64,000 nucleotides of DNA from Obelidium mucronatum (GCA_025765595.1 JAIVFH010000023.1:307610-371609), one strand, 5' to 3'; shown: positions 9,988 through 22,064, numbered from the stretch's first letter. Numbers and translations are program-made. The notes: a model not told the origin generated them from the letters alone.

Positions 9988-12015
9988 ATGAATCCAGCAT
10001 CCCTTCCCTCCAACGTCCAATTGCAAATCCTGCAACTACTGAATGCCACCTCCAATCGTACTCCATCTGCTGCAGCTGGACCATCATCCACAGTCAATGC
10101 AGTCTCCGATGCTCTTAGCGATCGCGTCCTCAACTCTCTCAAAAGTGTTCCCTCGAATGGATATGCTGTTATTGACTCCTTCCTGCCATCCAATGTGAGC
10201 ACGAGAGCATCATCTCTGTTGTCGAAGCCGTCTGTAAAAGATTCATTGAGGCCTGCTCAGATTGGGACTGGGTCGTTGAAAATCAGAGACGAAACAGTTC
10301 GAAGCGACTACATTCGCTTTGTGCATTCGAAAACCGGCGATAGCCAGGACACTGATGGCGAATTTCAAAAAGTGGTGGATTTGATTTCAGAAGAATTGGA
10401 CAAGGTTATCGCTGGCGTCAATTCAGCATTTGGTTTACACGAAAGGGATACCAAATTAAGGTCAAACAACACACTCCAACTTGGATTCTATTCAAACGGA
10501 GCAAAGTATCGCAAGCATAGGGATTCTTCAGCTTTTATGCCTGGGCGTTTGATCACACTCATTATATATTTTGTTCAAGATTGGAAAGAAAGCGATGGTG
10601 GACACTTGCGTCTCCACTTTCCTACGAGCAGTGGTAGCAGTGGCGGAGACATACAACAACCTAGTTACAAGGATATTTCCCCACTCTTCAACCGGCTCCT
10701 TGTTTTCAAAAGCCACTACGAGCATGAAGTTCTCCCCACTTTCTGTGATCGCTTTGCACTCACCATGTGGTTGTATTCAGAAACACCTTCTACCGTGGCG
10801 GCTATTTGTCGACAAGTTGGCGCCCCTTTGCAAGATGAAGAGGAAGGAAACAAAGACGACAATGCAGACGAAAAGTCGACAATATTCGTGTCCATTGCGA
10901 GTTACAGGGATCCAGACACGAATCCAACCATCCAATCCCTCATTTCTACCGCAAAGTATCCATCTCGCATTAAAATCGGTGTCCTGTACCAAGATCATCC
11001 AACCCAAGATATTGATTTGCATCCTTTTCCTCTGCCAGACGGTCCCACTCAAGTGATTTCCAAGACCATTGACTCGAGAACTGCTTGTGGGCCTTATACT
11101 GCTCGACGCGAAATTGCAAAGTCGCTCCATCTGCAAACAAAACAAGGCCAACCGACAGCCGATTACTTTCTCCAACTTGATTCGCATCTGCGATTCACGC
11201 AAGACTGGGACGTGAATTTATTGAAACTCATGAAAGATGCGGAAGGTGTACATTTGAAGAGCGTGTTGAGTTTCTATCCACCGCCGTTTGGAGACGGTGA
11301 TTTTGACAGGGTTGGTGGTGGCGGTGGTAACGAGTTTGTGGCGCCACCTGGTCCATATAACCCGATTTTGATGCAAGTTTTGGGCGGGACTGATGATGAT
11401 GGTGCTACAGCTATAGACAAAGATGGAATGATCCGTGTTAAGGGGAGGTTGGTATTTCCTCCTCCTGCTCCGGCTATATTTGATGGAGTTATGGAGCCCA
11501 AGAGTATTGTTGGACAAAAGTTTGTGGCGGGCGGGTTTTTGTTTGGGAAGAGCGATGTTGTGTATGATTTGTTTGGGATCCCAAAGGATGGCGAAGTGAC
11601 GGCGGAACCCGCCACAACGGGAAGCAATTCAAAAGATTTTGATTTGAGGGGTTTGTTTTTTGGGGAGGAGGTCTTGTGTACAGCACGCATTTGGACGAGA
11701 GGGTGGAAGGTTTGGGGGCCACGAGATCCTGAGATGAGCATTTGCTTCCATCGGTGGGATCGAACATATAGAAGAACGTTTTGGGAGAATATGACTAATG
11801 ATCGGAAATTGGAGGTGACCGGAAAAGAAGAGGAGAAGGAAGATTCGCTTGCATTGCTCAAGAAGCGGTCGCAAGATTGTGTAAAGTTTGTAATCTCTGG
11901 CGCTACTGATGTCCATTGCAAGTTTCAAGAATGGGAACGCGGGTCACTTAATGGTGTTGGGTTGGAGAGAAGTGTTGAAGAATTTTTGGAGTTTACCGGA
12001 ATTCCGAAAGTGTGA
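9988..12015 (+). CDS. fusion of prolyl-4-hydroxylase-like dioxygenase and GlcNAc-transferase
   Basis: A single exon encodes 675 residues, taking the first in-frame ATG (9988). Residues ~30-260 form a P4H-type 2OG-Fe(II) dioxygenase: NTLQLGFYSNGAKYRKHRDS supplies the H-x-D iron ligands (His near 176), SHYEHEVLP the distal His, and RFALTMWLY the 2-oxoglutarate Arg. After an acidic linker, residues ~295-675 match the GlcNAc-transferase family of Dictyostelium Skp1 Gnt1: IFVSIASYRDPDTNPTIQSL, YFLQLDSHLRFTQDWD (metal/UDP-sugar site), FFGEEVLCTARIWTRGW and MSICFHRWDRTYRRTFW. In Dictyostelium, PhyA hydroxylates a Skp1 proline and Gnt1 adds GlcNAc to it; here both steps seem joined in one chain. There is no signal peptide, which fits a cytoplasmic enzyme. 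That Skp1 is the substrate is inference. Confidence 0.85.
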   Translation: MNPASLPSNVQLQILQLLNATSNRTPSAAAGPSSTVNAVSDALSDRVLNSLKSVPSNGYAVIDSFLPSNVSTRASSLLSKPSVKDSLRPAQIGTGSLKIRDETVRSDYIRFVHSKTGDSQDTDGEFQKVVDLISEELDKVIAGVNSAFGLHERDTKLRSNNTLQLGFYSNGAKYRKHRDSSAFMPGRLITLIIYFVQDWKESDGGHLRLHFPTSSGSSGGDIQQPSYKDISPLFNRLLVFKSHYEHEVLPTFCDRFALTMWLYSETPSTVAAICRQVGAPLQDEEEGNKDDNADEKSTIFVSIASYRDPDTNPTIQSLISTAKYPSRIKIGVLYQDHPTQDIDLHPFPLPDGPTQVISKTIDSRTACGPYTARREIAKSLHLQTKQGQPTADYFLQLDSHLRFTQDWDVNLLKLMKDAEGVHLKSVLSFYPPPFGDGDFDRVGGGGGNEFVAPPGPYNPILMQVLGGTDDDGATAIDKDGMIRVKGRLVFPPPAPAIFDGVMEPKSIVGQKFVAGGFLFGKSDVVYDLFGIPKDGEVTAEPATTGSNSKDFDLRGLFFGEEVLCTARIWTRGWKVWGPRDPEMSICFHRWDRTYRRTFWENMTNDRKLEVTGKEEEKEDSLALLKKRSQDCVKFVISGATDVHCKFQEWERGSLNGVGLERSVEEFLEFTGIPKV

Positions 12016-12149
12016 GTGAAAAAAATAAAACAAATAAGCTTGAAACGCTCAACTCTTATTACAAACGATGATCGCTGAGAACCTCTCTTTATTGTGCCAT
12101 ATTCCAAAGGCATTCATTCCAATGAAGTCAATCATTCCTTGTGCCCTGT

Positions 12150-15100
12150 TCAAGAAGAATACGCTTGTTTCAACTTGGTCATTGGAGCATCCCACTTGCT
12201 AATCACTGACTTCAATTCATGTTCGACACTTTGTTTAATGGCTTCAACAACTTTCTTTGCAATCGACTTTTCAAATGCACGGTAGACAGCACTAGAACAT
12301 GGAGGTATTTAGAACCAAATGAGAAAAAAAGGACAGACAGATTGAAAGTACTCAACTCATTCTTGGTTCCGTAAATGCGCAACATCACATCCTCGACTTC
12401 AACCTTCACATCATTTACAGTCACGGTTTTCGAACTAGTCACACGCGAGTCAAGCTCAAGATGGACTGAGACAGTGATTCCACGGTTTGCAACCTTTTAT
12501 TTTTCGAGTGTACAGAATTAAGTGGAGGGTAAAACAAAAAACACAAGAAAAAAAAGCACTCAAACCGAAACATCCATGAATCCTTCTTCAGACATGCGCA
12601 TACATCCAGAACGACGAGCTCTAAATGGAATTCCCACCATATTCGAATGGATTTGGAATCTAAAGCCAAGGACAAATTCACGGCTTTAGAAAAGAAAAAG
12701 GGTCTTAAATAACTCACAACTTGACTGTGATCCCATGAGTATATTCCACAGCAACACGCTTACTAAATCCAAACAAAACGCCTGTTTCAAGCCTCATCTG
12801 ACAAAGGTTTGGCATCATGGCCTCCACGTCAATGATCTGAAAAAAAAAAGATGAGTCAAGAGTAACAGTGTTGCACTTCAAACACCCCATTCATACCACA
12901 TTCTCCAGATCAAACTTAATTTTATCATCGGTATAACTAAGCTTGGGAAACGTCAGAGTCTTAAAATCGACTAAAATGGCCTGTCATTCAAGTTAAGAAT
13001 TAGTGCCAGCGAGAAGGCTTTTTTTCCCCTCTAGATGAAAGTTTAAGAACTCAACTGGCAAGACAAGATTGGTGAAATCCTTCCAAAGAGAAAGTTTGAT
13101 TACAACGGCACCCTCTCTTGTAATTCGGTACCGCGTTAGGCATTACGGAAAAAAAATTACAATAATAAAAAGACAACTCACTCATCAACAAACAAAGCCT
13201 TCCACCATTCAACCCCATCCAAAGCAACTGCGCGAATAAACTCATTTTCTCCTGCCTCCTTCCATACATTCTTGACGACACCGGCAACCATTCCAATCTC
13301 TTCACCCACACTACCAGAACTCAAGTACTTTGTCTCGCCAACGGGTGGCGGAAGTGGAACAGAATTGAAATCAAAAACCATTTGACGGAAATCTGAGGCC
13401 GTTTGGTGGAGCTGGTCGGGTTGATTGACGGCCAATTCGGGGTTGCTGAACGATTCGCGAAGGCATTGAAGGGTGTGAAGGATAATGGGTCGATGCTTTG
13501 GAATTATGTCGGTGGTCATGAGAGACGTTAGCTGAACAAGCGAGTTCTTGAGAGGATTGATTGATGTTGTGACGAAACGTTGTAGGAATTTCTGAACGTC
13601 ACACAGTCAGCCAAAAAATAAGACCAAGAGAATAAATTGAAAATCATACCAAAAATAAGTCAATGGCAATAATCAAATTCCCTCTTCCAGGAGTTTCTTC
13701 TGCGTTAAGTTTGTCGTCCAAGAAGTGGTTGGCAAAGATGTATAATATCTCAACACTTTCCAATAACGTGGTCATTTGTTCTTTTAACTGGTCACATTCC
13801 GCGTCATTCTCTGCGTTCGCCATTGTGGTAAGAATGTTGATCAGATCCTGGGCTGGTGCCGTCGTAACATCATTTTTCTCATCGATATCCCGTGATTCGA
13901 TTGCTGCAAGAGTTTTGGATAGTGGAGTCACTGGTTTGGCTTTGATTGGTGGCTCGTCGCTATTCTCGGAAGTCTTTTCCAAGGGACGTTTGAATAAATT
14001 TGGCGGGAGAAAGTGAGAAGCAAGCACTTTCACAATATCTGCAAGAACTGCGTGTGGTACGGCTATGGCGGACTGTTGCTTTTTATCCTCGTTACGCGGT
14101 TTCAATCCTTGCTTCCTATTGATTTGTTGGGAGTTAGTTTGCTGGGCTCACATCCATGCATAATACTTACTTGTCTTTGGATTCTGCAATAATATCTTCT
14201 TCTTTAACATTAGCATGCTGTGAGGTTGATGAAACCGATGAAATGGACGACCCAGGTGCACTTGGCGTGGCCGCACGCAACTCCTTGGTTGAATTGTCAT
14301 CATCACGGACAGCGGATCCAAACAGCACGTCATAAACAATTCGAAGGACGTTAACCATCAGTTCGGTGGCGCTTTTACTCAACAAGACTTGCGCAGCAAG
14401 TTTCAAAAGATCCTTGAATGCTGGAATACAATCATATTCAGTGAGAAGCAGTACGAGAATCAAAAAACCAACCATGAACCACATCCTTCTTTTTAACAGA
14501 AGCTCCGTCGTCTGCGTGTTCGACCGAAGGGATACTCTCGTGCTGTCTGGCACTCTCTTTTTCGGTGGCAATCTTCAAATTGGAGAAGACATTTTGAAGA
14601 AGTTCTCCTTCATTTTTGGTAATCACAAACTCTTCCAGTCTTTGCAAGCTCCTAAATTTTTAAAAAGTTATAACTAAAAAGAGCTAAAAAGGCAAGCAAC
14701 AGAAACTCATAGAAACGTGGACGCGACCGAACGACATACCTTTTGAAGCATTCCACAACTCTTGCACCGTCGTCACTAACTGTCGACGAATTATCGGCAG
14801 CTTCCCCCGCGAAACTACTTCTTTTAGCTTTCTGGCTCTGGTCACTATGGCCGCTTTCGTTTACTTGGTCAATGAAGTTCTTGGTCATGCTAATCAACTT
14901 GAGAATTCTACTGTTACTGGGGAGTGTGGAGCTGTCAATCATCTCAGTAAGCTTGGAAATAAGAGTGAAAGAATCCAACGATGTGTAGAAATCTGGGTTG
15001 GATGGATCATTGTCGGTCGCACTGGAAGGTGGGGCTGGTGGGATTTGGGAGACAGGCTGGTGGTGGTGACGACGGTTCTTCGGAGTGGATGGATGTTGAT

Positions 15101-15416
15101 GAATGTTATTGTTGTTGTTACTGTGTGGATGAATAAGGGAGGGGTTCTGAAGGAGTTCTGAAGGAGAAATCAGTGTATTGCCACCTTTGGGTTTTGCTGT
15201 AGATTTTTGGCCGAAAGAAGGAGGATGCTGAAGAGACACGGAAAGATGTGGGTTTGGGTGAAAAAAGGATACTTTTGCATGAGGTGGATGCTGGTCAATT
15301 GGCTCTGTTTGTTCCGACGCTGCAATGGTTGCAGAGCTTGACGAGCGCGTCGAATGGCTAGGAATAAAACTGAATCGTTTCTTAGCGGAAGCATGTGTGC
15401 TAAATGGCGAAGACAT
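12150..15416 (-). CDS. HAM1-like protein (BPI-type fold suspected)
   Basis: Eleven exons (14740-15416, 14473-14651, 14171-14420, 13650-14115, 13182-13591, 13056-13116, 12897-12980, 12718-12836, 12566-12659, 12357-12493, 12150-12291) stay in phase throughout and give about 872 residues. The first ~190 residues are Ser/Pro/His/Asn-rich and disordered. A long helical middle follows (TEKESAR..., LLKLAAQVLLSKSA, VLADIVKVLASHFLP, LHTLQCLRESFSNPELA). The C-terminal part matches the fungal HAM1-like pattern: LTFPKLSYTDDKIKFDLENV, MMPNLCQMRLETGVLFGFS, GITVSVHLELDS, VNDVKVEVEDVMLRIYGTKN, then a helical tail with AIKQSVEHELKS. Related folds bind lipids, but no activity is proven for this family. Assignment is from recalled family pattern. 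Confidence 0.72.
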
Positions 15417-15531
15417 TTTCGTGTTGATTCAAAACACGCTTGCTTTTTCTGTAAGAAACAAACAAACACAGTTGCGCCACTCCACCACCCAACCCACAAA
15501 AAAAAAACTGCAAAGCAATATTTCCAAGTTA

Positions 15532-18380
15532 CTTTATCTAAAAGTGTACATTCTATTTAATGACAAGGGGTAACAGATAAGGATAATGAGCCAACAAGAA
15601 AGAGAAAGTCAAGCCAATAACGACACTACGTGCATTTCACTGGTTTTGAATCACCACAACGCCGTTTCCAGCACCACTATGCCCCATATGCTTCATGGCA
15701 ATGTGCAACATCAACTGCTTGTTTCCATCAAACCCAAGCCCACATCCTCCCCAGTTGCAAACCACCTTTGTTCCCGAAGCACTAGCCCCATAGTCTTCCT
15801 CCAGCTCGCTCTCCTCAATATCGTCAAAATCGTCCAGCCCCAGCATTCGCGGGGATCCCGAGTTTGCCTCAAACCGTTTCGCCATTGTTGGCGGCAGCGA
15901 CCATTGCCCCTGTGCCAGAGGACTGGTCGCCAGCCCCCCAGTACCCACAGGGACACTCCTTCGGTTTGCGTTTGCAGCGACGCTGGGCACCATTCCTGCA
16001 CTCCCAGTCACCGGAACGCTCCGGCGGTTCCCAGCACCGCCAAACCAACTGGACAACCCTTCCGTCTCAGATTCGCCAACAGACGCGCCGCTTGCCCCAT
16101 TTCCACGCATGTGGATCCCGCTCATTGTCCGCACCAGGCCTTTAAACACCCCGCCCACGCTTTCCACTACGTCTTCGTTGAATCGACTCGCAGCGCTGCT
16201 TATCACGCTGGTGTTGTCAATGCTCTTGCGCCGATGGTTGCTGCTGAAGCCAGAGCTTTCAGCGGCAAATTGCTGGTATTCGTCATCGTCGTCGTCGTCG
16301 CTGAATTGCAACGTCGGCGTAACTGGTGGACTAAAGAACCCAGAGGATTCGAGGTCTTGAATGTGCTGGTGGTCCTCGAATTCGGTAATGGGTGAGTTTG
16401 GCGACGCGGCTGCCGCTTCGGGGATGATTGCAGGAGCTTCTGTAAAGACTTGTGGGAAATGACGGACAAGATCGTACGCAAGTTTCTGTGGGAGGCGTTC
16501 CTGCAGGGTGGACAGTGTTTCAAGTTTGGGACGGAGGAATAGCGGTGCAAGGGAGTTTAGGAGGGGAAGCAGGAGAGGGCTGGTGTCTGTCACGTCTTGC
16601 GTGGTTCTAGTTGTGTTGATGTCAGTAAAAACAAACACCACTCCGAATCAGACTTACTTGAACAAAAGACCACAAACGAGCTTCAGCGTCTCGAAATGCG
16701 ATTCGGGAATTGTGGCCAGAAGGTTCGAGACCGACTTGAGGCGGATTTCCTCGTCTTCGTCCATGTCAACCGCTTCATAGGCATCATAAATGAGCTTGAG
16801 AGTATCGTAAATGTCTGAAGGAACAACACTGGACGGTAGCTCGATGAGAAACTGTTTGAGAATGCCTGCAATCACAACGGGACTTTCCTATTGTTTGAAA
16901 GGACAGCAAGTCAATCACAGAGTTGCCCTTAATAGAGAAATTTTCCAATTCTATTCCTTACCCTCCGCACCCGACTGTAGTGAAGACCGATTCCACCGCA
17001 AGTGGCATTGGCCTCGCTGCGCAGAAACTGCATTGCAACAACATCCCCCATCCCCCCTCCTAAGCCGCCACCGTTGGTAGACCCGCTGCTGCCCCCACTT
17101 CCGTTAGAATAGGCGGGCGAGATCCATGCATCCAACCCGCTTTTGACTCGTCGCATCATCAAACCTTCGTACAAGCAGGCAACGCATTTACGCAAGAATG
17201 GCGGAATCGGATCGCCAGTAGCAGCGTGGAGCGCTTCCAGAGATATTCCAAACGCCTGCAACGGAGTGGTGGGTGGGTGGTGTGGGGAGACAGAAATCAG
17301 GGTGGGGGAATGCGATGTTCCTGTTTGCAAATTGTGTGCAATATCAAGGACGCCTTGAGTGGGGTCCAGCGGGGTCAGAAAGTCTCCATATGCTTGCGTC
17401 GTAGAAGAAGATGAGTTCGTGGAGTCGCTCAGTTGGCTATCACCGCTGCTCCGTTTGTTGGCAGGCTTCACATTCATTTGAGACGCCCATAATTGGAGCT
17501 GAGACTCCAGGAACGATGTTTGCGCCGATTCAATGACGCCCATGACTTCCTTTATCAAAACCAGACGGCTGAACGATGTCTCTTGGGCATATTGAAGGAA
17601 ATCGGTGATATGGAATTCAAGCGAGGACCGGGCATGGTCAGCGGCCTGGAACAGCTGATGGTAGTCTCGCTTCGGACACATTCGATTCAAATATTCACGC
17701 TCTTTGGTGGCGAGATCCACGAGCGATCTCGAGTACACTTGGAAGTGTTGCTCGACCTCCTTGTTCTTGTGATCCAAGATCCGCTTGTGTTTTGCAACAA
17801 ACGATTTAATGGGCGCGATTGCATTGAGTGAGAGCTTCTCGGCATGCGCCCGATGAAGCGTGGCTGTGATAGATTGGGTGGCGGACCATTGGGAAACCGC
17901 AGACATGATGGAGGCCACCACTGTTGATTCACGTCTGGACCACCACATGAAACAGGGATTATTAAGACAGTACCGCGAGTAAACACAGAAGACTGAGAAC
18001 TAACGTTTTCGCCAGATCGTCCAGCGACTTTGCCGATGCTTCTTCAAGGGTAACCTTCTTCGACAGAGCCAGCGCCAGAGTTTCAAGCTCGTCAAAGTGC
18101 GACGCCAGAAGCGCGCAAAGAACGGCGACGCCCTTTGTTGGTGCGGCGCCGGACTGTGCGGCGTCTTCGAAAGGCGCCCGGAACACAGTGACAAACGCTA
18201 CTTCTGGCGCCGCTGTTTGCGCACTGCGCGGACTCTGGCGCCCGAGCGACACCGATCGCGCCTGAGACTCGCTCGACCAGCGCTTCGTGCCTAGCTGGCG
18301 ATGCAGCGTCATTCTGTTTGAATTCTTGTAAGGGAGTATAAAGTAAATTGATACACTGCACACTGTCGCACACAAGCACG
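15532..18380. repeat. left arm of a ~2.85 kb inverted duplication
   Basis: This arm is the reverse complement of about 19210-22064. Coordinates sum to 37590 across the pair, from the start codons (18312/19278) through every splice site. The only shift is one 3-nt difference in an Asp-repeat (GAC) tract near the 3' end. Similarity begins near CACTTTTAGATAAAGTAA outside the 3' end and fades just upstream of the start codon. About a dozen amino-acid differences separate the arms, so they are not identical copies. Confidence 0.93.
15637..18312 (-). CDS. F-BAR protein with RhoGAP-like and C2H2 zinc-finger regions, left copy
   Basis: Four exons (18005-18312, 16962-17934, 16658-16887, 15637-16606) encode about 826 residues. 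An F-BAR/FCH-type helical module covers roughly residues 45-270 (SIMSAVSQWSATQSI; APIKSFVAKHKRILDHKNKEVE; SLVDLATKEREYLNR; FLQYAQETSFSRLVLIKEVM). A RhoGAP-like region follows (FGISLEALHAATGDPIPPFLRK; VVIAGILKQFLIELPSSVVP; LLATIPESHFETLKLVCGLL). The expected G-x-F/Y-R-x-S-G arginine-finger motif is not seen. The end carries a C2H2 finger with C-x4-C-x12-H-x4-H spacing (CNWGGC...HIAMKH). F-BAR/RhoGAP proteins shape membrane and control Rho GTPases at the cortex or septum. The gene is intact and head to head with a near-identical copy. Confidence 0.82.
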
Positions 18381-19209
18381 AGTATCACAAAGTAGATTTG
18401 CTACAGATACTAAATTTGAAGTCTTAATGTTAGAGGCAATAATAGTTATAATTCCATTATTCTTCTTCAATTAAGTGCTGATTCCTGATCAGTGATGGAA
18501 GATGAGATGTATGAGACTATGAAAACATCATTTATCCTGATATTGGGACAGAGGTTATTGGCAATAGCTACCTGGCAAATCGGGGTGGAGGCCTTGGTCG
18601 AATACAGCTCGGCATTTTGCCTTTGATAAACCCTTCTTTCCTTCCTTTTATTGCAATAAACGGTCAAGAGTCTTGCAAGACAAAACCAAACACACAAACA
18701 CACAAACACACAGTTTTGATACCTAGGAGCAACACTGGCGGTTTCTGGTTTTTCTCTCTGGCGGTGAACAATCCACCTCTGCTTCCAACCAACTCCACAT
18801 CATTGGTATCGCGTCGATCAGCAGCAAGTTCTCAATTCGTGGGGTGTACAGTTCTTGGGGCGTAATAACAGGGTTATTGCAAAATGATATTCAATCGAGG
18901 CAGGATAAGTGATTTGGCAGTCGGCAATCAGTGCACACTTATGACCGGAAAATCATACAAGGTAATTGGCACTATTCACGTGGGCTTGAAAGAGCATCAT
19001 CAATAAATGTCGCCCACCAAACTCTGGTCACTCCAAAACTACATAATGACAGCCAGCTGTTTACGTTAGTTGATATTTGACTTGAATGAGTAAATTCAAG
19101 CAATGGCATCTGCGTGTTTCTCTAAATTAAAAGAGATATCTGCAATAACAAAACTATTTTTTTTGAGTTTCTTAGCTTCTCATTTGTGCTGCTGGTGTAG
19201 AGTGCCTTG
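18381..19209. other. spacer of the inverted duplication
   Basis: This ~830-base unique stretch lies between the two arms and contains the shared upstream region of the divergent gene pair. I see a short CA-rich run (ACACACAAACACACAAACACAC near 18690) but no convincing gene, RNA or transposon end. Open frames here are short and look random. Confidence 0.6.
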
Positions 19210-22064
19210 TGTGCTTGTGTGTGACAGTGTGCAGTGTATCAATTTACTTTATACTCCCTTACAAGAATTCAAACAGAATGACGCTGCATCGCCAGCTAGG
19301 CACGAAGCGCTGGTCGAGCGAGTCTCAGGCGCGATCGGTGTCGCTCGGGCGCCAGAGTCCGCGCAGTGCGCAAACAGCGGCGCCAGAAGTAGCGTTTGTC
19401 ACTGTGTTCCGGGCGCCTTTCGAAGACGCCGCACAGTCCGGCGCCGCACCAACAAAGGGCGTCGCCGTTCTTTGCGCGCTTCTGGCGTCGCACTTTGACG
19501 AGCTTGAAACTCTGGCGCTGGCTCTGTCGAAGAAGGTTACCCTTGAAGAAGCATCGGCAAAGTCGCTGGACGATCTGGCGAAAACGTTAGTTCTCAGTCT
19601 TCTGTGTTTACTCGCGGTACTGTCTTAATAATCCCTGTTTCATGTGGTGGTCCAGACGTGAATCAACAGTGGTGGCCTCCATCATGTCTGCGGTTTCCCA
19701 ATGGTCCGCCACCCAATCTATCACAGCCACGCTTCATCGGGCGCATGCCGAGAAGCTCTCACTCAATGCAATCGCGCCCATTAAATCGTTTGTTGCAAAA
19801 CACAAGCGGATCCTGGATCACAAGAACAAGGAGGTCGAGCAACACTTCCAAGTGTACTCGAGATCGCTCGTGGATCTCGCCACCAAAGAGCGTGAATATT
19901 TGAATCGAATGTGTCCGAAGCGAGACTACCATCAGCTGTTCCAGGCCGCTGACCATGCCCGGTCCTCGCTTGAATTCCATATCACCGATTTCCTTCAGTA
20001 TGCCCAAGAGACATCGTTCAGCCGTCTAGTTTTGATAAAGGAAGTCATGGGCGTCATTGAATCGGCGCAAACATCGTTCCTGGAGTCTCAGCTCCAATTA
20101 TGGGCGTCTCAAATGAATGTGAAGCCTGCCAACAAACGGAGCAGCGGTGATAGCCAACTGAGCGACTCCACGAACTCATCGTCTTCTACGACGAAAGCAT
20201 ATGGAGACTTTCTGGCGCCGCTGGACCCCACTCAAGGCGTCCTTGATATTGCACACAATTTGCAAACAGGAACATCGCATTCCCCCACGCTGATTTCTGT
20301 CTCCCCACACCACCCACCCACCACTCCGTTGCAGGCGTTTGGAATATCTCTGGAAGCGCTCCACGCTGCTACTGGCGATCCGATTCCGCCATTCTTGCGT
20401 AAATGCGTTGCCTGCTTGTACGAAGGTTTGATGATGCGACGAGTCAAAAGCGGGTTGGATGCATGGATCTCGCCAGCCTATTCTAACGGGAGTGGGAGCA
20501 GCAGCGGCTCTGCCAACGGTGGCGGGTTAGGAGGGGGGATGGGGGATGTTGTTGCAATGCAGTTTCTGCGTAGCGAGGCCAATGCCACTTGCGGTGGAAT
20601 CGGTCTTCACTACAGTCGGGTGCGGAGGGTAAGGAATAGAATTGGGAAATTTCTCTATTAAGGGCATCTCTGTGATTGACTTGCTGTCCTTTCAAACAAT
20701 AGGAAAGTCCCGTTGTGATTGCAGGCATTCTCAAACAGTTTCTCATCGAGCTACCGTCCAGTGTTGTTCCTTCAGACATTTACGATACTCTAAAGCTCAT
20801 TTATGATGCCTATGAAGCGGTCGACATGGACGAAGATGAGGAAATCCGCCTCAAGTCCGTCTCGAACCTTCTGGCCACAATTCCCGAATCGCATTTCGAG
20901 ACGCTGAAGCTCGTTTGTGGTCTTTTGTTCAAGTAAGTCTGATTCGGAGTGGTGTTTGTTTTTACTGACATCAACACAACTAGAACCACGCAAGACGTGA
21001 CAGACACCAGCCCTCTCCTGCTTCCCCTCCTAAACTCCCTTGCACCGCTATTCCTCCGTCCCAAACTTGAAACACTGTCCACCCTGCAGGAACGCCTCCC
21101 ACAGAAACTTGCGTACGATCTTGTCCGTCATTTCCCACAAGTCTTTACAGACGCTCCTGCAATCATCCCCGAAGCGGCAGCCGCGTCGCCAAACTCACCC
21201 ATTACCGAATTCGAGGACCACCAGCACATTCAAGACCTCGAGTCCTCTGGGTTCTTTAGTCCACCGGTTACCCCGACGTTTCAATTCAGCGACAACGACG
21301 ACGACGATGACGAATACCAGCAATTTGCCGCTGAAAGCTCTGGCTTCAGCAGCAACCATCGGCGCAAGAGCATCGACAATACCAGCGTGATAAGCAGCGC
21401 TGCGAGTCGATTCAACGAAGACGTAGTGGAAAGTGTGGGCGGGGTGTTTAAAGGTCTGGTGCGGACAATGAGCGGGATCCATATGCGTGGAAATGGGGCA
21501 AGCGGCGCGTCTGTTGGCGAATCTGAGACGGAAGGGTTGTCCAGTTGGTTTGGCGGTGCTGGGAACCGCCGGAGCGTTCCGGTGACTGGGAGTGTGGGGA
21601 TGGTGCCCAGCGTCGCTGCCAATGCAAACCGAAGGAGCGTCCCTGTGGGTACGGGGGGGCTGGCGACCAGTCCTCTGGCACAGGGGCAATGGTCGCTGCC
21701 GCCAACAATGGCGAAACGGTTTGAGCCAAACTTGGGATCCCCTCGAATGCTGGGGCTGGACGATTTTGACGATATTGAGGAGAGCGAGATGGAGGAAGAT
21801 TATGGGGCTAGTGCTTCGGGAACAAAGGTGGTTTGCAACTGGGGAGGATGTGGGCTTGGGTTTGATGGAAACAAGCAGTTGATGTTGCACATTGCCATGA
21901 AGCATATGGGGCATAGTGGTGCTGGAAACGGCGTTGTGGTGATTCAAAACCAGTGAAATGCACGTAGTGTCGTTTATTGGCTTGACTTTCTCTTTCTTGT
22001 TGGCTCATTCTTATCTGTTACCCCTTGTCATTGAATAGCATGTACACTTTTTTAGATAAAGTAA
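19210..22064. repeat. right arm of the ~2.85 kb inverted duplication
   Basis: This is the mirror copy of 15532-18380. Exon and intron lengths are equal in both arms apart from one 3-nt insertion in the GAC/Asp tract of exon 4. Substitutions are scattered over coding and intron sequence, so the copies have diverged slightly. Confidence 0.93.
19278..21956 (+). CDS. F-BAR protein with RhoGAP-like and C2H2 zinc-finger regions, right copy
   Basis: Four exons (19278-19585, 19656-20628, 20703-20932, 20984-21956) encode about 827 residues with the same domains as the left-arm gene. Differences seen by eye include TTKAYGDFLAP versus TTQAYGDFLTP, SGSSSGSANGG versus SGGSSGSTNGG, VFTDAP versus VFTEAP, TGSVGM versus TGSAGM, FEPNLGS versus FEANSGS, EESEM versus EESEL, and one extra Asp in the Asp run. 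No stop or splice-site damage appears in either copy, so both look functional and recently duplicated. As in the other copy, the RhoGAP-like region lacks a recognisable arginine finger. Confidence 0.82.

Noticed and set aside
15586..16395. Long plus-strand open frame opposite the left-arm gene (and its mirror at 21195-21947)
   Set aside because: It is the antisense of a conserved coding exon, Ser/His/Pro-rich with no domain, and occurs in both arms only because the arms are copies.
15532..22064. Inverted duplication as a pure hairpin read artefact
   Set aside because: The arms differ at many positions, including one 3-nt indel, and the spacer is unique. A single molecule read through and back would give identical arms. 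Joined haplotypes remain possible and are noted in the finding.
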